In this document: piece by piece, positions 35,493 to 43,369 of the stretch
Layout: each line of letters starts with the position of its first letter
Position numbering within the stretch: position 1 is the first letter of the stretch
Origin: Actinomycetes bacterium
GTDB taxonomy: Bacteria > Actinomycetota > Acidimicrobiia > Acidimicrobiales > Aldehydirespiratoraceae
NCBI GenBank assembly: GCA_024276495.1
Contig: JAJRXC010000015.1
Span: 1 to 45,746 of the forward strand
Length of the DNA stretch: 45,746 nt
Direction of reading: 5' to 3'
Program-made: the position numbers and the translations under genes
The notes under the pieces: model-generated
Databases searched by the model: none
Told to the model about the DNA's origin: nothing
Seen by the model: the letters and a program-made list of their open reading frames with translations, nothing else

Positions 35493-36644
35493 TCAGCCGA
35501 GCTGGGGAATGACGTTTTCGGCGAGCCGGTGCAACTGCTCCTCCACCTTGGTGTAGGAGTCACCGGGCATCATCGGGAACAGCATCAGGTTCTCGAGTCC
35601 CAGCTGCTCGTCGAACCAGTTGAGCTGCTCGGCCACCTCGTCGGCGGACCCGACGATCCACGTGCGTTGCTCGATCGACTCCTCCAGCGAGGGGATGAGA
35701 CCGGGCGGGGCGGGCTTGCCGTCGGCACCCATGTAGCCCTTGCTCCAGCCGTAGGGACCGAGGAACTTCCAGAACTCGTCGTGGCCGGGACGCACCGATT
35801 CGATCGCCGCCTCGTGGCTGTCCTCCACCCGCACACACATCGCCAGCGCCCGGTGCTCACCCCGATCGAGAGCCCGGCCGTGGGTCTCCTCGTAGATCTG
35901 TGCGAACTTCTCCCAGCGCATCTTCACGAACGAGTGGTGGTTGTTCCAAAAGACGCCACCCCACCCGGACCGCGGTACGGCCTCGAGGGTGGGGGGCGAG
36001 GTGATCGCCTGCCACGTCTCGTAGGGGTGCAACGGTCGCGGCACGAGCGTCAGCTCCTCGACGAACCCACCGCGGTCGGGGATGCCCGGAGGCGGATAGT
36101 CGTAGATCTCACCGTGGAACGAGAACGTCTCTTGATCCAGGGCCATGCGCAGAACCGTCATCGCCTCGTCGAACTGCGTGCGGTTGTACTCGTCGGCGGC
36201 TCGCTGGTCGGGATTGTCGAAGCTCCCGATCTTCGATCCGAGCACCTCCGACTCGCGCGGCACCGTGCCCCGCCCGACACCCAGGATCGCGCGCCCGCCC
36301 GAGATGTTGTGCAACGTCGCGAAGTCCTCGGCCAGTTTGAGCGGATGCCATTGCGGCACGATGTTGAAGGCCATGCCGATGCGGATCTGCTCGGTTCGTT
36401 CGGCCAGGATCGCGCCGAGGAGGATCCCGTTGGGTATCACCTCGTAGCCCTCGAACTGGAAGTGGTGCTCGGTCAGCCAGAACGAGTCGTAGCCGAGCGT
36501 GTCACACACCACTCCCATGTCGAGGATGCGTTCGGTCGCGGCCCAGATGGTCGCGTTGTCGTAGCGACGATCCAGCGGCGACGGCGGGCCCGCGCCCACG
36601 TCGTCCATCTCGACCCCACCGAAAAGGAACGTTCCAACTCGCAT
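35493..36644 (-). CDS. LLM-class oxidoreductase C (luciferase-like)
   Basis: The product has 383 residues from the ATG at 36642-36644, with a GGTGG ribosome site. The barrel is recognisable: '[85 protein letters not shown]' is close to the bacterial-luciferase alpha-type pattern with the TEHH motif. It is longer than A, B and D, with insertions after residue 200. A flavin (FMN) monooxygenase or F420 enzyme is likely. It begins an operon with the EamA transporter and oxidoreductase B. The upstream open-frame extension to 37112 overlaps the opposite-strand gene and is a shadow. Confidence 0.88.
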   Translation of the reverse strand: MRVGTFLFGGVEMDDVGAGPPSPLDRRYDNATIWAATERILDMGVVCDTLGYDSFWLTEHHFQFEGYEVIPNGILLGAILAERTEQIRIGMAFNIVPQWHPLKLAEDFATLHNISGGRAILGVGRGTVPRESEVLGSKIGSFDNPDQRAADEYNRTQFDEAMTVLRMALDQETFSFHGEIYDYPPPGIPDRGGFVEELTLVPRPLHPYETWQAITSPPTLEAVPRSGWGGVFWNNHHSFVKMRWEKFAQIYEETHGRALDRGEHRALAMCVRVEDSHEAAIESVRPGHDEFWKFLGPYGWSKGYMGADGKPAPPGLIPSLEESIEQRTWIVGSADEVAEQLNWFDEQLGLENLMLFPMMPGDSYTKVEEQLHRLAENVIPQLG

Positions 36645-36707
36645 GTCGCCACCATAGAAGAGGTTGGCCGTGGGGGCGCCACTCGCCGATGGCCTACGCT
36701 CCGGGTC

Positions 36708-37271
36708 GTGAGACGAGTCCTGGTCATCGACGCCTATCGCCCCGACGATCCCGACCGGCAGGCGGTCGACGAGGCGGTGACCGCCCTCACCGGGCGGGGC
36801 CACGAGGTCACCCGGATCGAGCTCGTGCCCGACGGTTTCGTTCCCGCCATGACCGTGGCGGAACGAGAGGCGTACCACGCCGACGAGAACATCGTCAGCG
36901 ACGAGGTCCGACGATCGGCGGACCTCGTCAGAGACGCCGACGCCTTGTTGTTCGCCTACCCGACCACGACGTTCACCATGCCGCAGATCATGAAGGCCTG
37001 GCTCGAGCGGGTGCTCCTGCCCGGCGTCGCCTTCGTCTTCGATTCGGCCGGCCGGGTCGCCCCGGGGATGACCAACATCCGACGCATCGGCATCGTGACG
37101 ACCCGGCCCCACGGCCGTGTCGCGACGGCTCGGGCCCGAGACAGCGGCCGGGCGGCGGTCCTGCGGGCGCTGCGCCTGAGCTGTGCCCGAACCTGCCGGC
37201 GGACCTTCGTCGCCATGCCGACCGGGCGGGTCGACGCAGCCCGAATCAGGCGGCGCTTCGCGAGGTGGTGA
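36708..37271 (+). CDS. Flavodoxin-fold NAD(P)H oxidoreductase, copy 1
   Basis: The product has 187 residues from a GTG at 36708. The flavodoxin_2 pattern is visible: VLVIDAYRPDDPDRQAVDEA, then 'DADALLFAYPTTTFTMPQIMKAWLERVLLPGVAFVF', the family motif for quinone/flavin reductases such as MdaB and KefF. It is divergent from LLM gene C. The long open frame upstream is not this gene. Its 3' end overlaps the convergent copy 2 by 26 bases. The short C-terminal Arg-rich end is unusual. Confidence 0.85.
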   Translation: MRRVLVIDAYRPDDPDRQAVDEAVTALTGRGHEVTRIELVPDGFVPAMTVAEREAYHADENIVSDEVRRSADLVRDADALLFAYPTTTFTMPQIMKAWLERVLLPGVAFVFDSAGRVAPGMTNIRRIGIVTTRPHGRVATARARDSGRAAVLRALRLSCARTCRRTFVAMPTGRVDAARIRRRFARW

Positions 37272-37770
37272 GGCGGGTCTCGCGTTCGACCCGATCGAGG
37301 AACGCCTCGAGGTCGGCCGGCTCGAGCCGGTCGAGCTTGTAGAGAGCGATCCAGTGGTGGCGCGCCCCGGACGCGCAAAGCGGCAGAACCGATCGTCTGA
37401 GCAGTTGACGACCGCCCTCCCCCTGGACCCGGTTGATCAGATGCGACGATCCGTGGCTCGTCACCGAGACCAGCCCCCGGACGGTGCGAACCGGCGACGT
37501 GTGCGACGGCGCCCCGGCGTCGATCCACGGGCCGATGTGACGTTGCACCCAGCCGAGCAGTGGGGCGGGGAGTCCGCCCCACCAGGTGGGATGGACGAAG
37601 ACGAGGAGCTCGGCTCCGACGATCTCGTCCCCGTCGGGATCGTCCCCTTCGGCGAGACGATGGACTTCCGGCGTGGCCCCGCCGGCCTCGATCCCGCGGC
37701 ACGTCCGTTCGAGCATCGCCTCGTTGTAGCTGGATCGCAGGGGGTGGCATTGGAGCACGACGGCGCGCAT
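37246..37770 (-). CDS. Flavodoxin-fold NAD(P)H oxidoreductase, copy 2
   Basis: The product has 174 residues from the ATG at 37768-37770. It has VLQCHPLRSSYNEAM (the phosphate-binding start of flavodoxin_2 proteins) and 'GAELLVFVHPTWWGGLPAPLLGWVQRHIGPWIDAG', where the W-W-G-G-P core is clearer than in copy 1. It probably reduces quinones or flavins and could recycle reduced flavin for the neighbouring LLM enzymes (inference). It overlaps copy 1 tail to tail, so the two genes share 26 bases of antisense sequence. Confidence 0.85.
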   Translation of the reverse strand: MRAVVLQCHPLRSSYNEAMLERTCRGIEAGGATPEVHRLAEGDDPDGDEIVGAELLVFVHPTWWGGLPAPLLGWVQRHIGPWIDAGAPSHTSPVRTVRGLVSVTSHGSSHLINRVQGEGGRQLLRRSVLPLCASGARHHWIALYKLDRLEPADLEAFLDRVERETRLTTSRSAA

Positions 37771-37816
37771 GGGCGAAAGCTAGTCGGACCGGCCGCGTGA
37801 TCACTACGATCCGGCC

Positions 37817-38182
37817 ATGTCCGAGTTTCGTGTCCTGTTCACCGCCGCCGACTACGACACAACGGTCGCGTTCTTCACCGAGACGATGGGGCTGCCGGTT
37901 CTTCGTTCGTGGGACGACAACGGTCGGGGCACGATCATCTCGGCCGCGGGCGAGGGCCAGATCGAGATCTTCGCCGGCGACGAGTCGAGCGCGAACCTGC
38001 GGGGCGCGGCGTTGGCCTGGCAGGTGGACGACGTCGATCAGCGCTGCGCTCGGCTCGAGGCGGCCGGCGTCGAGTTCGTGGCGCCTCCCGCCGATCAGCC
38101 ATGGGGTCACCGCAACGCGACGTTCACCGGCCCCGAGGGTCTGACGATCACCCTCTTCACGGTCATCGGCGACGCGTCGTGA
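37817..38182 (+). CDS. VOC-superfamily (glyoxalase-like) protein
   Basis: The product has 121 residues with one VOC module pair: FRVLFTAADYDTTVAFFTETMGLPVLRSWDDNGRGTIISAAGEGQIEIFAGDE, then 'ALAWQVDDVDQRCARLEAAGVEFVAPPADQPWGHRNATFTGPEGLTITLF'. A His in 'WGHRNATF' and an acidic residue in the first half could be metal ligands. Such proteins act as lyases, dioxygenases, epimerases or resistance binders. Its stop overlaps the LLM-D start (GTGA), and the two genes are co-transcribed with the molybdenum hydroxylase large subunit. Confidence 0.85.
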   Translation: MSEFRVLFTAADYDTTVAFFTETMGLPVLRSWDDNGRGTIISAAGEGQIEIFAGDESSANLRGAALAWQVDDVDQRCARLEAAGVEFVAPPADQPWGHRNATFTGPEGLTITLFTVIGDAS

Positions 38183-39147
38183 TCCCCGGGGCGGTGATGC
38201 TCCATCCCGACGTGCCGGTCGCCACCGTGGTCGAGTTGGCCCGCCGGGCCGAAGCGCTCGGCTTTCGACGGGTGTGGGTTCCCGACGAGGGGCTGGCCAC
38301 CCGCGACGTCATCGTCACCATGACGGCCATCGCCGCGGCCACGGAGTCGATCCGCATCGGCACCGGCATCGTCAACCCCTACAGTCGCCATCCGGCGCTC
38401 ACGGCGGCGGCGATCGCGTCGATCGACGAGCTGTCGGGGGGCCGGGTCTTTCTCGGGGTCGGCGCCGGCGGCAGCCTCACCCTCACGCCGCTGGGCATCG
38501 AACGGCCGCGGCCCGTGGCCCACGTCCGGGAGGCCGTGGAGGCGGCGCGGGCCCTGTTCACCGGCGACACGGTCGATTTCGAGGGCGAGACGCTGCAGTT
38601 GACGAACGCCCTCATCGACTACGCCCGTTCCGACATAGAGATCTGGTTCGCCGGCCGCGGCCCGAAGATGCTGCATCAGGCCGGCGCGATCACCGACGGG
38701 GTCCTGCTCGAGTTCCTCCACAAGCCGTCACTCGGGACCTTCATCGACACCGTCCGCGGAGGCGCCGCCACCACCGGCAACCAACCTACGTTGTGCTACG
38801 CGACGATGGTGATCACCGACCCGGCGCGTCTCGAGGAGGTCCGGCCCCACATGACCTACCGGCTGGTCGACTCCCCTCCTGCCGTCAAGGAGGCTCTCGG
38901 CATCACCGAGGCCGACACGGCCGCGATTCGCGAGGCGATGGCCGATGGGCTCGACGAGGCCGCGAAGCTGATCCCCGACGAGTGGGTCGAACCGTTTGTC
39001 ATCATGGGGTCGATCGACGAGTGCGCGGCCGAGCTGCGTTCGCTGGCGCACCAACACGGCTTCGGCGAGTTCATGCTCGTCGCGGCCGACATGGACGGCG
39101 CGGCCGCGCTCATGGCCGACGTGGCCGACGTGCTGGCGAGGGTCTGA
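38179..39147 (+). CDS. LLM-class (F420-dependent type) oxidoreductase D
   Basis: The product has 322 residues from a GTG at 38179 that overlaps the VOC gene stop. It closely parallels oxidoreductase A: shared stretches include DEGLATRDV, 'SIRIGTGIVNPYSRHPAL', 'SGGRVFLGVGAGGSLTLTPLGIERPRPVA' and 'GRGPKMLHQAGAITDGVLLEFLHKPSLG'. It ends with 'EWVEPFVIMGSIDECAAELRSLAHQHGFGEFMLVAADMD'. The gap to the molybdenum hydroxylase gene is one base. The A and D genes are probably old duplicates recruited to separate operons, perhaps for related substrates. Confidence 0.88.
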   Translation: MIPGAVMLHPDVPVATVVELARRAEALGFRRVWVPDEGLATRDVIVTMTAIAAATESIRIGTGIVNPYSRHPALTAAAIASIDELSGGRVFLGVGAGGSLTLTPLGIERPRPVAHVREAVEAARALFTGDTVDFEGETLQLTNALIDYARSDIEIWFAGRGPKMLHQAGAITDGVLLEFLHKPSLGTFIDTVRGGAATTGNQPTLCYATMVITDPARLEEVRPHMTYRLVDSPPAVKEALGITEADTAAIREAMADGLDEAAKLIPDEWVEPFVIMGSIDECAAELRSLAHQHGFGEFMLVAADMDGAAALMADVADVLARV

Positions 39148-39148
39148 G

Positions 39149-41503
39149 ATGTCCTCCGGCCGGGCAGCTCGCTGGGTCGGCCGGCCCCTTCCGCGGCGCG
39201 AGGACCCGGCCCTTCTCGTCGGCGCAGCCCGGTTCATGGCCGACCTCGCCACCCCCGACACGCTGCGGGTGGGATTCGTGCGCAGTCCCGTCGCCCATGC
39301 CGACATCGTGGCGATCGACATCTCGGCGGCCACGGTCATGCCCGGTGTCGCCGCGGTGTTCACGGCGGCCGACTTCCCGAACCTGCGGCCCCAGCCGAGC
39401 ACCCACCGGCTCGGCACCCGCCCGACGCCGTACTTCGCGCTCGCCGCGGATCGGGTCCGTCATGTCGGCGAGGCCGTCGCGGTGGTCGTCGGCCACAGCG
39501 AGACGGCCGTGGCCGACGCCGTCGAGATGGTGGTCGTCGACTACGACGAGCGCCCGGTGGTCACCGATGTCGTCGCCGCGCTCGACGACGACGCACCCCT
39601 GGTCCACGACGACTGGCCCGACAACGTCGCCGGCACGTTCGACATCGAGATGGGCGACATCGATGCCGCGATCGGGTCGGCCGAGCTGGTGATCAGCGAA
39701 CGGATCTCGATCGGCCGTCAGACCGGGGCATCGATGGAACCGCGTGGTGTCCTGGCCGAGTGGGATCGCGCCGACGAACGCCTGGTGTTCTGGACCTCGA
39801 CCCAGAGCCCGAACATCGTGCGCGACTTCGTCTCCGACGTCACCGGGATCCCCGAGCACAAGGTGCAGGTCCGGGTGCCCGCGGTGGGAGGCGGCTTCGG
39901 CACGAAGTTCCACTACTACTGCGAAGAATCGATGATGGCGCTGCTCGCCCCGATGTTCGATCGGCCGTTGCTGTGGCTGGAGGGCCGCAGCGAATCCTTC
40001 GTCGCGTCGGTCCACGCCCGCGAGCAGACCGTCGACGTCACCATCGCGGCGAACCGGGACGGCACCATCGTCGGCATGTCGGCCGAGGTGCTCGCCGACA
40101 TGGGCGCCTACCTCCACATGGTCAGCTACGGACCGGCCTGGCTCACCTCGGTCATGATGACCAACGCCTACACGATCCCCAACGCCCGGGCCCGACTCAA
40201 GGCGGTGATCACCAACAAGGTGCCCTCGGGTTCCTATCGCGGCTGGGGGCAGCCCCAGGCGAACTTCGTCGTCGAACGAATGGTCGATCTCGTCGCCGCG
40301 GAGCTGGGGATGGACCGGGCCGAGATCCGGCGCCGGAACTTCGTCCCGCCCGACCGCTTCCCCTACACGAGCCTGTTCCACACGTTCGACAGCGGCCGCT
40401 ACGCGGAATGCCTCGATCGGGGGCTCGAGTTGGCAGGCCACGACGAATGGGTCGCGTACCGGGCGCAGGCCCGGGCCGAGGGTCGACACGTCGGGATCGG
40501 GCTGTCGTTCTATGTGGAGAACACCGCGCTCGGGCCGTCCTGCAAGATGAACCAGGGTGGTCTCGAACAGGGCGGCTACGACATCTCGAACATCCGCATG
40601 GAACCCGGCGGAGAGGTCACGATCTTCACCGGGCTGTGCGAGATGGGGCAGGGGTTCACCAACGGTCTCGTCCAGTTGTGCGCCGACACGGTCGGCGTGC
40701 ATCCCGACCGGATCCGGGTCGTCACCGGCGACACCGACGCGTGTCCGTACACCGGCCACGGCACCGGGGCGAGCCGCTCGGCCGCGATCGGCGGCGCCGC
40801 CGTGCGCAAGGCGTCGATGGCGCTGCGCGAGAAGATCGAGGCGATCGCCGCCCACATGCTCGAGGCGGCACCCGAGGACCTGGTGATCGAGGACGGCACG
40901 ATCTCCGTGACCGGTTCTCCCGACCGCGCCGTCACGATGAGAGACGTCGGTCGCGCCGCCTACCTGCGGGCCATCGACCTCCCGCCGGGGATGGCGCCGG
41001 GGCTCGAGGTCATCGAGGTCTACGATCCCCCCGATCAGGCCTGGCCGTACGGGCTCAACCATGTGGTGGTCGAGGTCGATGCCGACACCGGCGCGACGAC
41101 GATTCTCGACTACACGGTGATGCACGACTGCGGCACGATCCTCAACCCGATGATCGTCGACGGACAGATCCACGGTGGTGTCGCCCAGGGGATCGCGGCG
41201 GCGCTCCATGAGGAGATCGTCTACGACACCGACGGCCAGATCCTCACGACCGGCTTCATGGACTACCGAATCCCCTCGGCGGTCGAGTTGCCGAACTTCC
41301 GTCTGGGCCACATGACCACCCCTTCGCCTGTCATCCCCGGCGGCATGAAGGGCACCGGTGAGGCCGGGGTGATCGGTCCCCCCGCCGCGGTCATCGGCGC
41401 GATCGAGGATGCCCTGGGCCCGGGCGGACCGACGTTCACCTCGATTCCGGTGAGCCCCCGCATGATCTTCGAAGCCCTGCAGAAACGAGATGTCGATGGA
41501 TGA
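39149..41503 (+). CDS. Xanthine-dehydrogenase-family molybdenum subunit (CoxL/aldehyde-oxidase type), lone large subunit
   Basis: The product has 784 residues. It begins with 'ARWVGRPLPRREDPALLVGAARFMADL', a classic large-subunit opening. It carries 'PAVGGGFGTKFHYYCEES', the cofactor loop 'SGSYRGWGQPQANFVVERMVD' and, near the end, 'GGMKGTGEAGVIGPPAAVIGAIEDAL' with the catalytic Glu (GTGEAG). The loop reads SYRGWGQ, not the form I CO dehydrogenase AYRCSFR, so carbon monoxide is not its substrate. No small (FeS) or medium (FAD) subunit gene lies beside it. It overlaps the SDR gene by 14 bases. Likely role: hydroxylation of an aldehyde or N-heterocycle in concert with the LLM, VOC and SDR proteins. 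Confidence 0.92.
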   Translation: MSSGRAARWVGRPLPRREDPALLVGAARFMADLATPDTLRVGFVRSPVAHADIVAIDISAATVMPGVAAVFTAADFPNLRPQPSTHRLGTRPTPYFALAADRVRHVGEAVAVVVGHSETAVADAVEMVVVDYDERPVVTDVVAALDDDAPLVHDDWPDNVAGTFDIEMGDIDAAIGSAELVISERISIGRQTGASMEPRGVLAEWDRADERLVFWTSTQSPNIVRDFVSDVTGIPEHKVQVRVPAVGGGFGTKFHYYCEESMMALLAPMFDRPLLWLEGRSESFVASVHAREQTVDVTIAANRDGTIVGMSAEVLADMGAYLHMVSYGPAWLTSVMMTNAYTIPNARARLKAVITNKVPSGSYRGWGQPQANFVVERMVDLVAAELGMDRAEIRRRNFVPPDRFPYTSLFHTFDSGRYAECLDRGLELAGHDEWVAYRAQARAEGRHVGIGLSFYVENTALGPSCKMNQGGLEQGGYDISNIRMEPGGEVTIFTGLCEMGQGFTNGLVQLCADTVGVHPDRIRVVTGDTDACPYTGHGTGASRSAAIGGAAVRKASMALREKIEAIAAHMLEAAPEDLVIEDGTISVTGSPDRAVTMRDVGRAAYLRAIDLPPGMAPGLEVIEVYDPPDQAWPYGLNHVVVEVDADTGATTILDYTVMHDCGTILNPMIVDGQIHGGVAQGIAAALHEEIVYDTDGQILTTGFMDYRIPSAVELPNFRLGHMTTPSPVIPGGMKGTGEAGVIGPPAAVIGAIEDALGPGGPTFTSIPVSPRMIFEALQKRDVDG

Positions 41504-42296
41504 CGAGAGACCCACTCCGGCCCGGTTCACCGGGCGGGTCGTCGTGGTGACCGGTTCGGCCACCGGGATCGGTGCGGCGATCGCCGACCGATTCGCGACC
41601 GAGGGCGCCCGTGTCGCCTGTCTCGACAACAACGCCACGGAGAACCGCGCCACCGTCGCCCGGATCGCCGACTCGGGCGGTGACGCCTTCGAGCTCCACT
41701 GCGACGTGCGTTCGGCCGACTCCCAACGGGCGGCGTTCGCCGCGGTGATCGAGCGCGGGGGCCGCATCGACATCCTCGTCGCCTGCGCGGGGATCTTCGC
41801 CGGGTCGGCCATCACCGACATCCCCCTCGACCGTTGGCGCGACATCGAGGCCACCAACCTGACCGGCGTGCTCATCTCCAACCAGCTCGCGGCCCCGCAC
41901 CTGATGGCGCAGGGCGGGGGTTCGATCATCAACATCGCGTCGATGGCGGCCAAGACCAGTTGGGTCAAATCGGCCGAGTACTCCGCCACCAAGAGCGGCG
42001 TCATCGGCATCACCCGTTCCGTCGCCATGGATCTCGGCCCCCATGGCATCACGGTCAACGCCGTGTGCCCGGGCAACACCCTCACCGCGATGGTTCGCAA
42101 CGTCGCGGGCCAAGTCGGTGGCGAACTGGGGATGACCGCCGACGAGTGGTTGGCGATGCGAGCCGACGACACCGCGCTGAAGCGGCTGGCCGAACCATGG
42201 GAGATCGCCGGCGTGGTGGCGTTCCTGGCATCCGACGACGCCCGCTATCTCACCGGCCAGTCGATCGAGGTCGACGGCGGCCTGATCCTTTCCTGA
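41490..42296 (+). CDS. Short-chain dehydrogenase/reductase
   Basis: The product has 268 residues from an ATG at 41490 (ATG 41496 is an alternative). The Rossmann nucleotide motif is VVVTGSATGIG, with 'LDNN' at the acidic position favouring NAD(H). The catalytic Ser is in IINIASMAAKTS and YxxxK in 'EYSATKSGVIGITRS'. 'GITVNAVCPGNT' and a C-terminal 'DDARYLTGQSIEVDGG' complete the classical SDR pattern. A NAD-linked alcohol/ketone step is likely. The usual NNAG motif reads ACAG here. The gene ends the plus-strand operon just before the large inverted repeat. Confidence 0.92.
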   Translation: MSMDDERPTPARFTGRVVVVTGSATGIGAAIADRFATEGARVACLDNNATENRATVARIADSGGDAFELHCDVRSADSQRAAFAAVIERGGRIDILVACAGIFAGSAITDIPLDRWRDIEATNLTGVLISNQLAAPHLMAQGGGSIINIASMAAKTSWVKSAEYSATKSGVIGITRSVAMDLGPHGITVNAVCPGNTLTAMVRNVAGQVGGELGMTADEWLAMRADDTALKRLAEPWEIAGVVAFLASDDARYLTGQSIEVDGGLILS

Positions 42297-42297
42297 C

Positions 42298-42358
42298 GCC
42301 CTGGTTCTGTGACATCTCCGGACCGCCACACGGTCCTGCGATGTCACAGAACCAGGGC
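42298..42358. terminator. Perfect 19-bp inverted repeat between convergent genes
   Basis: The arms 42298-42316 and 42340-42358 are exact complements (left arm begins GCCCTGGTTCTG, ends GTGACATC). A second stem, GGACCG (42320-42325) with CGGTCC (42331-42336), lies in the loop. Both genes point toward it, so a two-way terminator is the simplest reading, although no T-run follows on either strand. It could also be a small palindromic repeat element. The left arm starts two bases after the SDR stop, and the right arm ends seven bases before the stop of the dehydrogenase. Confidence 0.8.
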
Positions 42359-42364
42359 TTGGGG

Positions 42365-43369
42365 TCAGGCGATGCGGTCGAGCATGTCTTCGGTGATCTT
42401 GTAGACCGGTGCTTCGCCGGCGAAGAAGCGGCGGAGCTCATCGACGGCGAGCTCGCCCATGCGGTTGCAGTTCTCGATGCAGCCGGCCGTGTGGGGCGTC
42501 AGCACGACATTGTCGAGGCGTCGCAGGGGGCTGTCGAGGGCGCACGGTTCGGGGTCGGTGACGTCGAGGAACGCGAAGAACCGGCCTTGCTCGAGTGCCG
42601 CGATCAACGCGGTCTCGTCGATCAGCTCACCACGGGCGGTGTTGATCAGCAGCGCGTGGTCGCCCATGAGGGCCAGGCCGTCAGCGTCGAGAATGTGATG
42701 GGTCTCCGCGGTCGACGGGCAGTGCAGCGACACGACATCGGCGCGCGACAGGAGCTCGGGCAACTCGACCTTCGTCACGCCGAGCTCGGCCGCGTCGGCG
42801 TCGTCGAGGTACGGGTCGGCGACGAGGATCGTCGTCTCGAAGGGGGCGAGCAGGGAGATGACGTGACGGCCGACGTTCGAGGCACCGATGAGCCCGACGG
42901 TCGATCGGGTCAGCTCCCGGGCGTCCCACCGGTCCCAGGTCGGGCTGTCGCGCCAGCCGCCGTCGCGGAGGTGACGTCCGAGGGGGATGATCCGCTTGCG
43001 GCCGACGATCATCATGCCGAGGGTCGTCTCGGCCACGTCACGGGCCAGCGTGATTCCCGCGCTGGTGAGATGGATGCCGCGAGCCCAGAACTCCGGCGAC
43101 GTGAAACGTTTCACGCTGCTGCCCATGTGGGCCATGGCCCGGAGCCGGGGGGCGCCGGCGAGCACATCGGCGTCGAGTCGGTGCACCCCCCACGACGTGA
43201 TGCACGCGTCGGCGTCGGCGAGCAGTTCGGTCAGTTCCGCCTTTCCCGCGGGTTCGGTGCCGCCGTGTTCGATGTCGGCGAACGCGCCGAGGGATTCGAG
43301 CGTCTCGTGGGAGAACATCCGGGGGTAGTTCTCGGTTCCAATGGTGATGGCGACAGTGGGACGGTTCAT
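42365..43369 (-). CDS. D-2-hydroxyacid dehydrogenase (NAD-dependent)
   Basis: The product has 334 residues from the ATG at 43367-43369. The catalytic triad is present: Arg in NTARGELIDE, Glu in DVTDPEPCAL, His in LTPHTAGCIENCN. The nucleotide loop reads GLIGASNVGRHV, where the usual G-x-G-x-x-G has Ser instead of the middle Gly. NAD binding is likely but the change is worth noting. It acts on a 2-hydroxy/2-keto acid. Its start overlaps the stop of the FGGY kinase gene (ATGA), so it belongs to the sugar-type cassette. The longer open frame upstream is a shadow of the kinase. Confidence 0.92.
   Translation of the reverse strand: MNRPTVAITIGTENYPRMFSHETLESLGAFADIEHGGTEPAGKAELTELLADADACITSWGVHRLDADVLAGAPRLRAMAHMGSSVKRFTSPEFWARGIHLTSAGITLARDVAETTLGMMIVGRKRIIPLGRHLRDGGWRDSPTWDRWDARELTRSTVGLIGASNVGRHVISLLAPFETTILVADPYLDDADAAELGVTKVELPELLSRADVVSLHCPSTAETHHILDADGLALMGDHALLINTARGELIDETALIAALEQGRFFAFLDVTDPEPCALDSPLRRLDNVVLTPHTAGCIENCNRMGELAVDELRRFFAGEAPVYKITEDMLDRIA

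Noticed and set aside
34593-36707. Very long plus-strand open frame running into the flavodoxin-fold gene from far upstream
   Set aside because: The upstream part is Arg/His/Asp-rich shadow of the LLM-C and EamA genes. Only the part from GTG 36708 is protein-like.
39149-41503. Carbon monoxide dehydrogenase (form I CoxL)
   Set aside because: The diagnostic AYRCSFR loop is absent; the loop reads SYRGWGQ and no coxS or coxM gene accompanies it.
39110-42172. 1020-codon minus-strand open frame opposite the molybdenum hydroxylase and SDR genes
   Set aside because: No domain, composition typical of antisense high-GC frames, and the opposite strand encodes two complete recognised enzymes.
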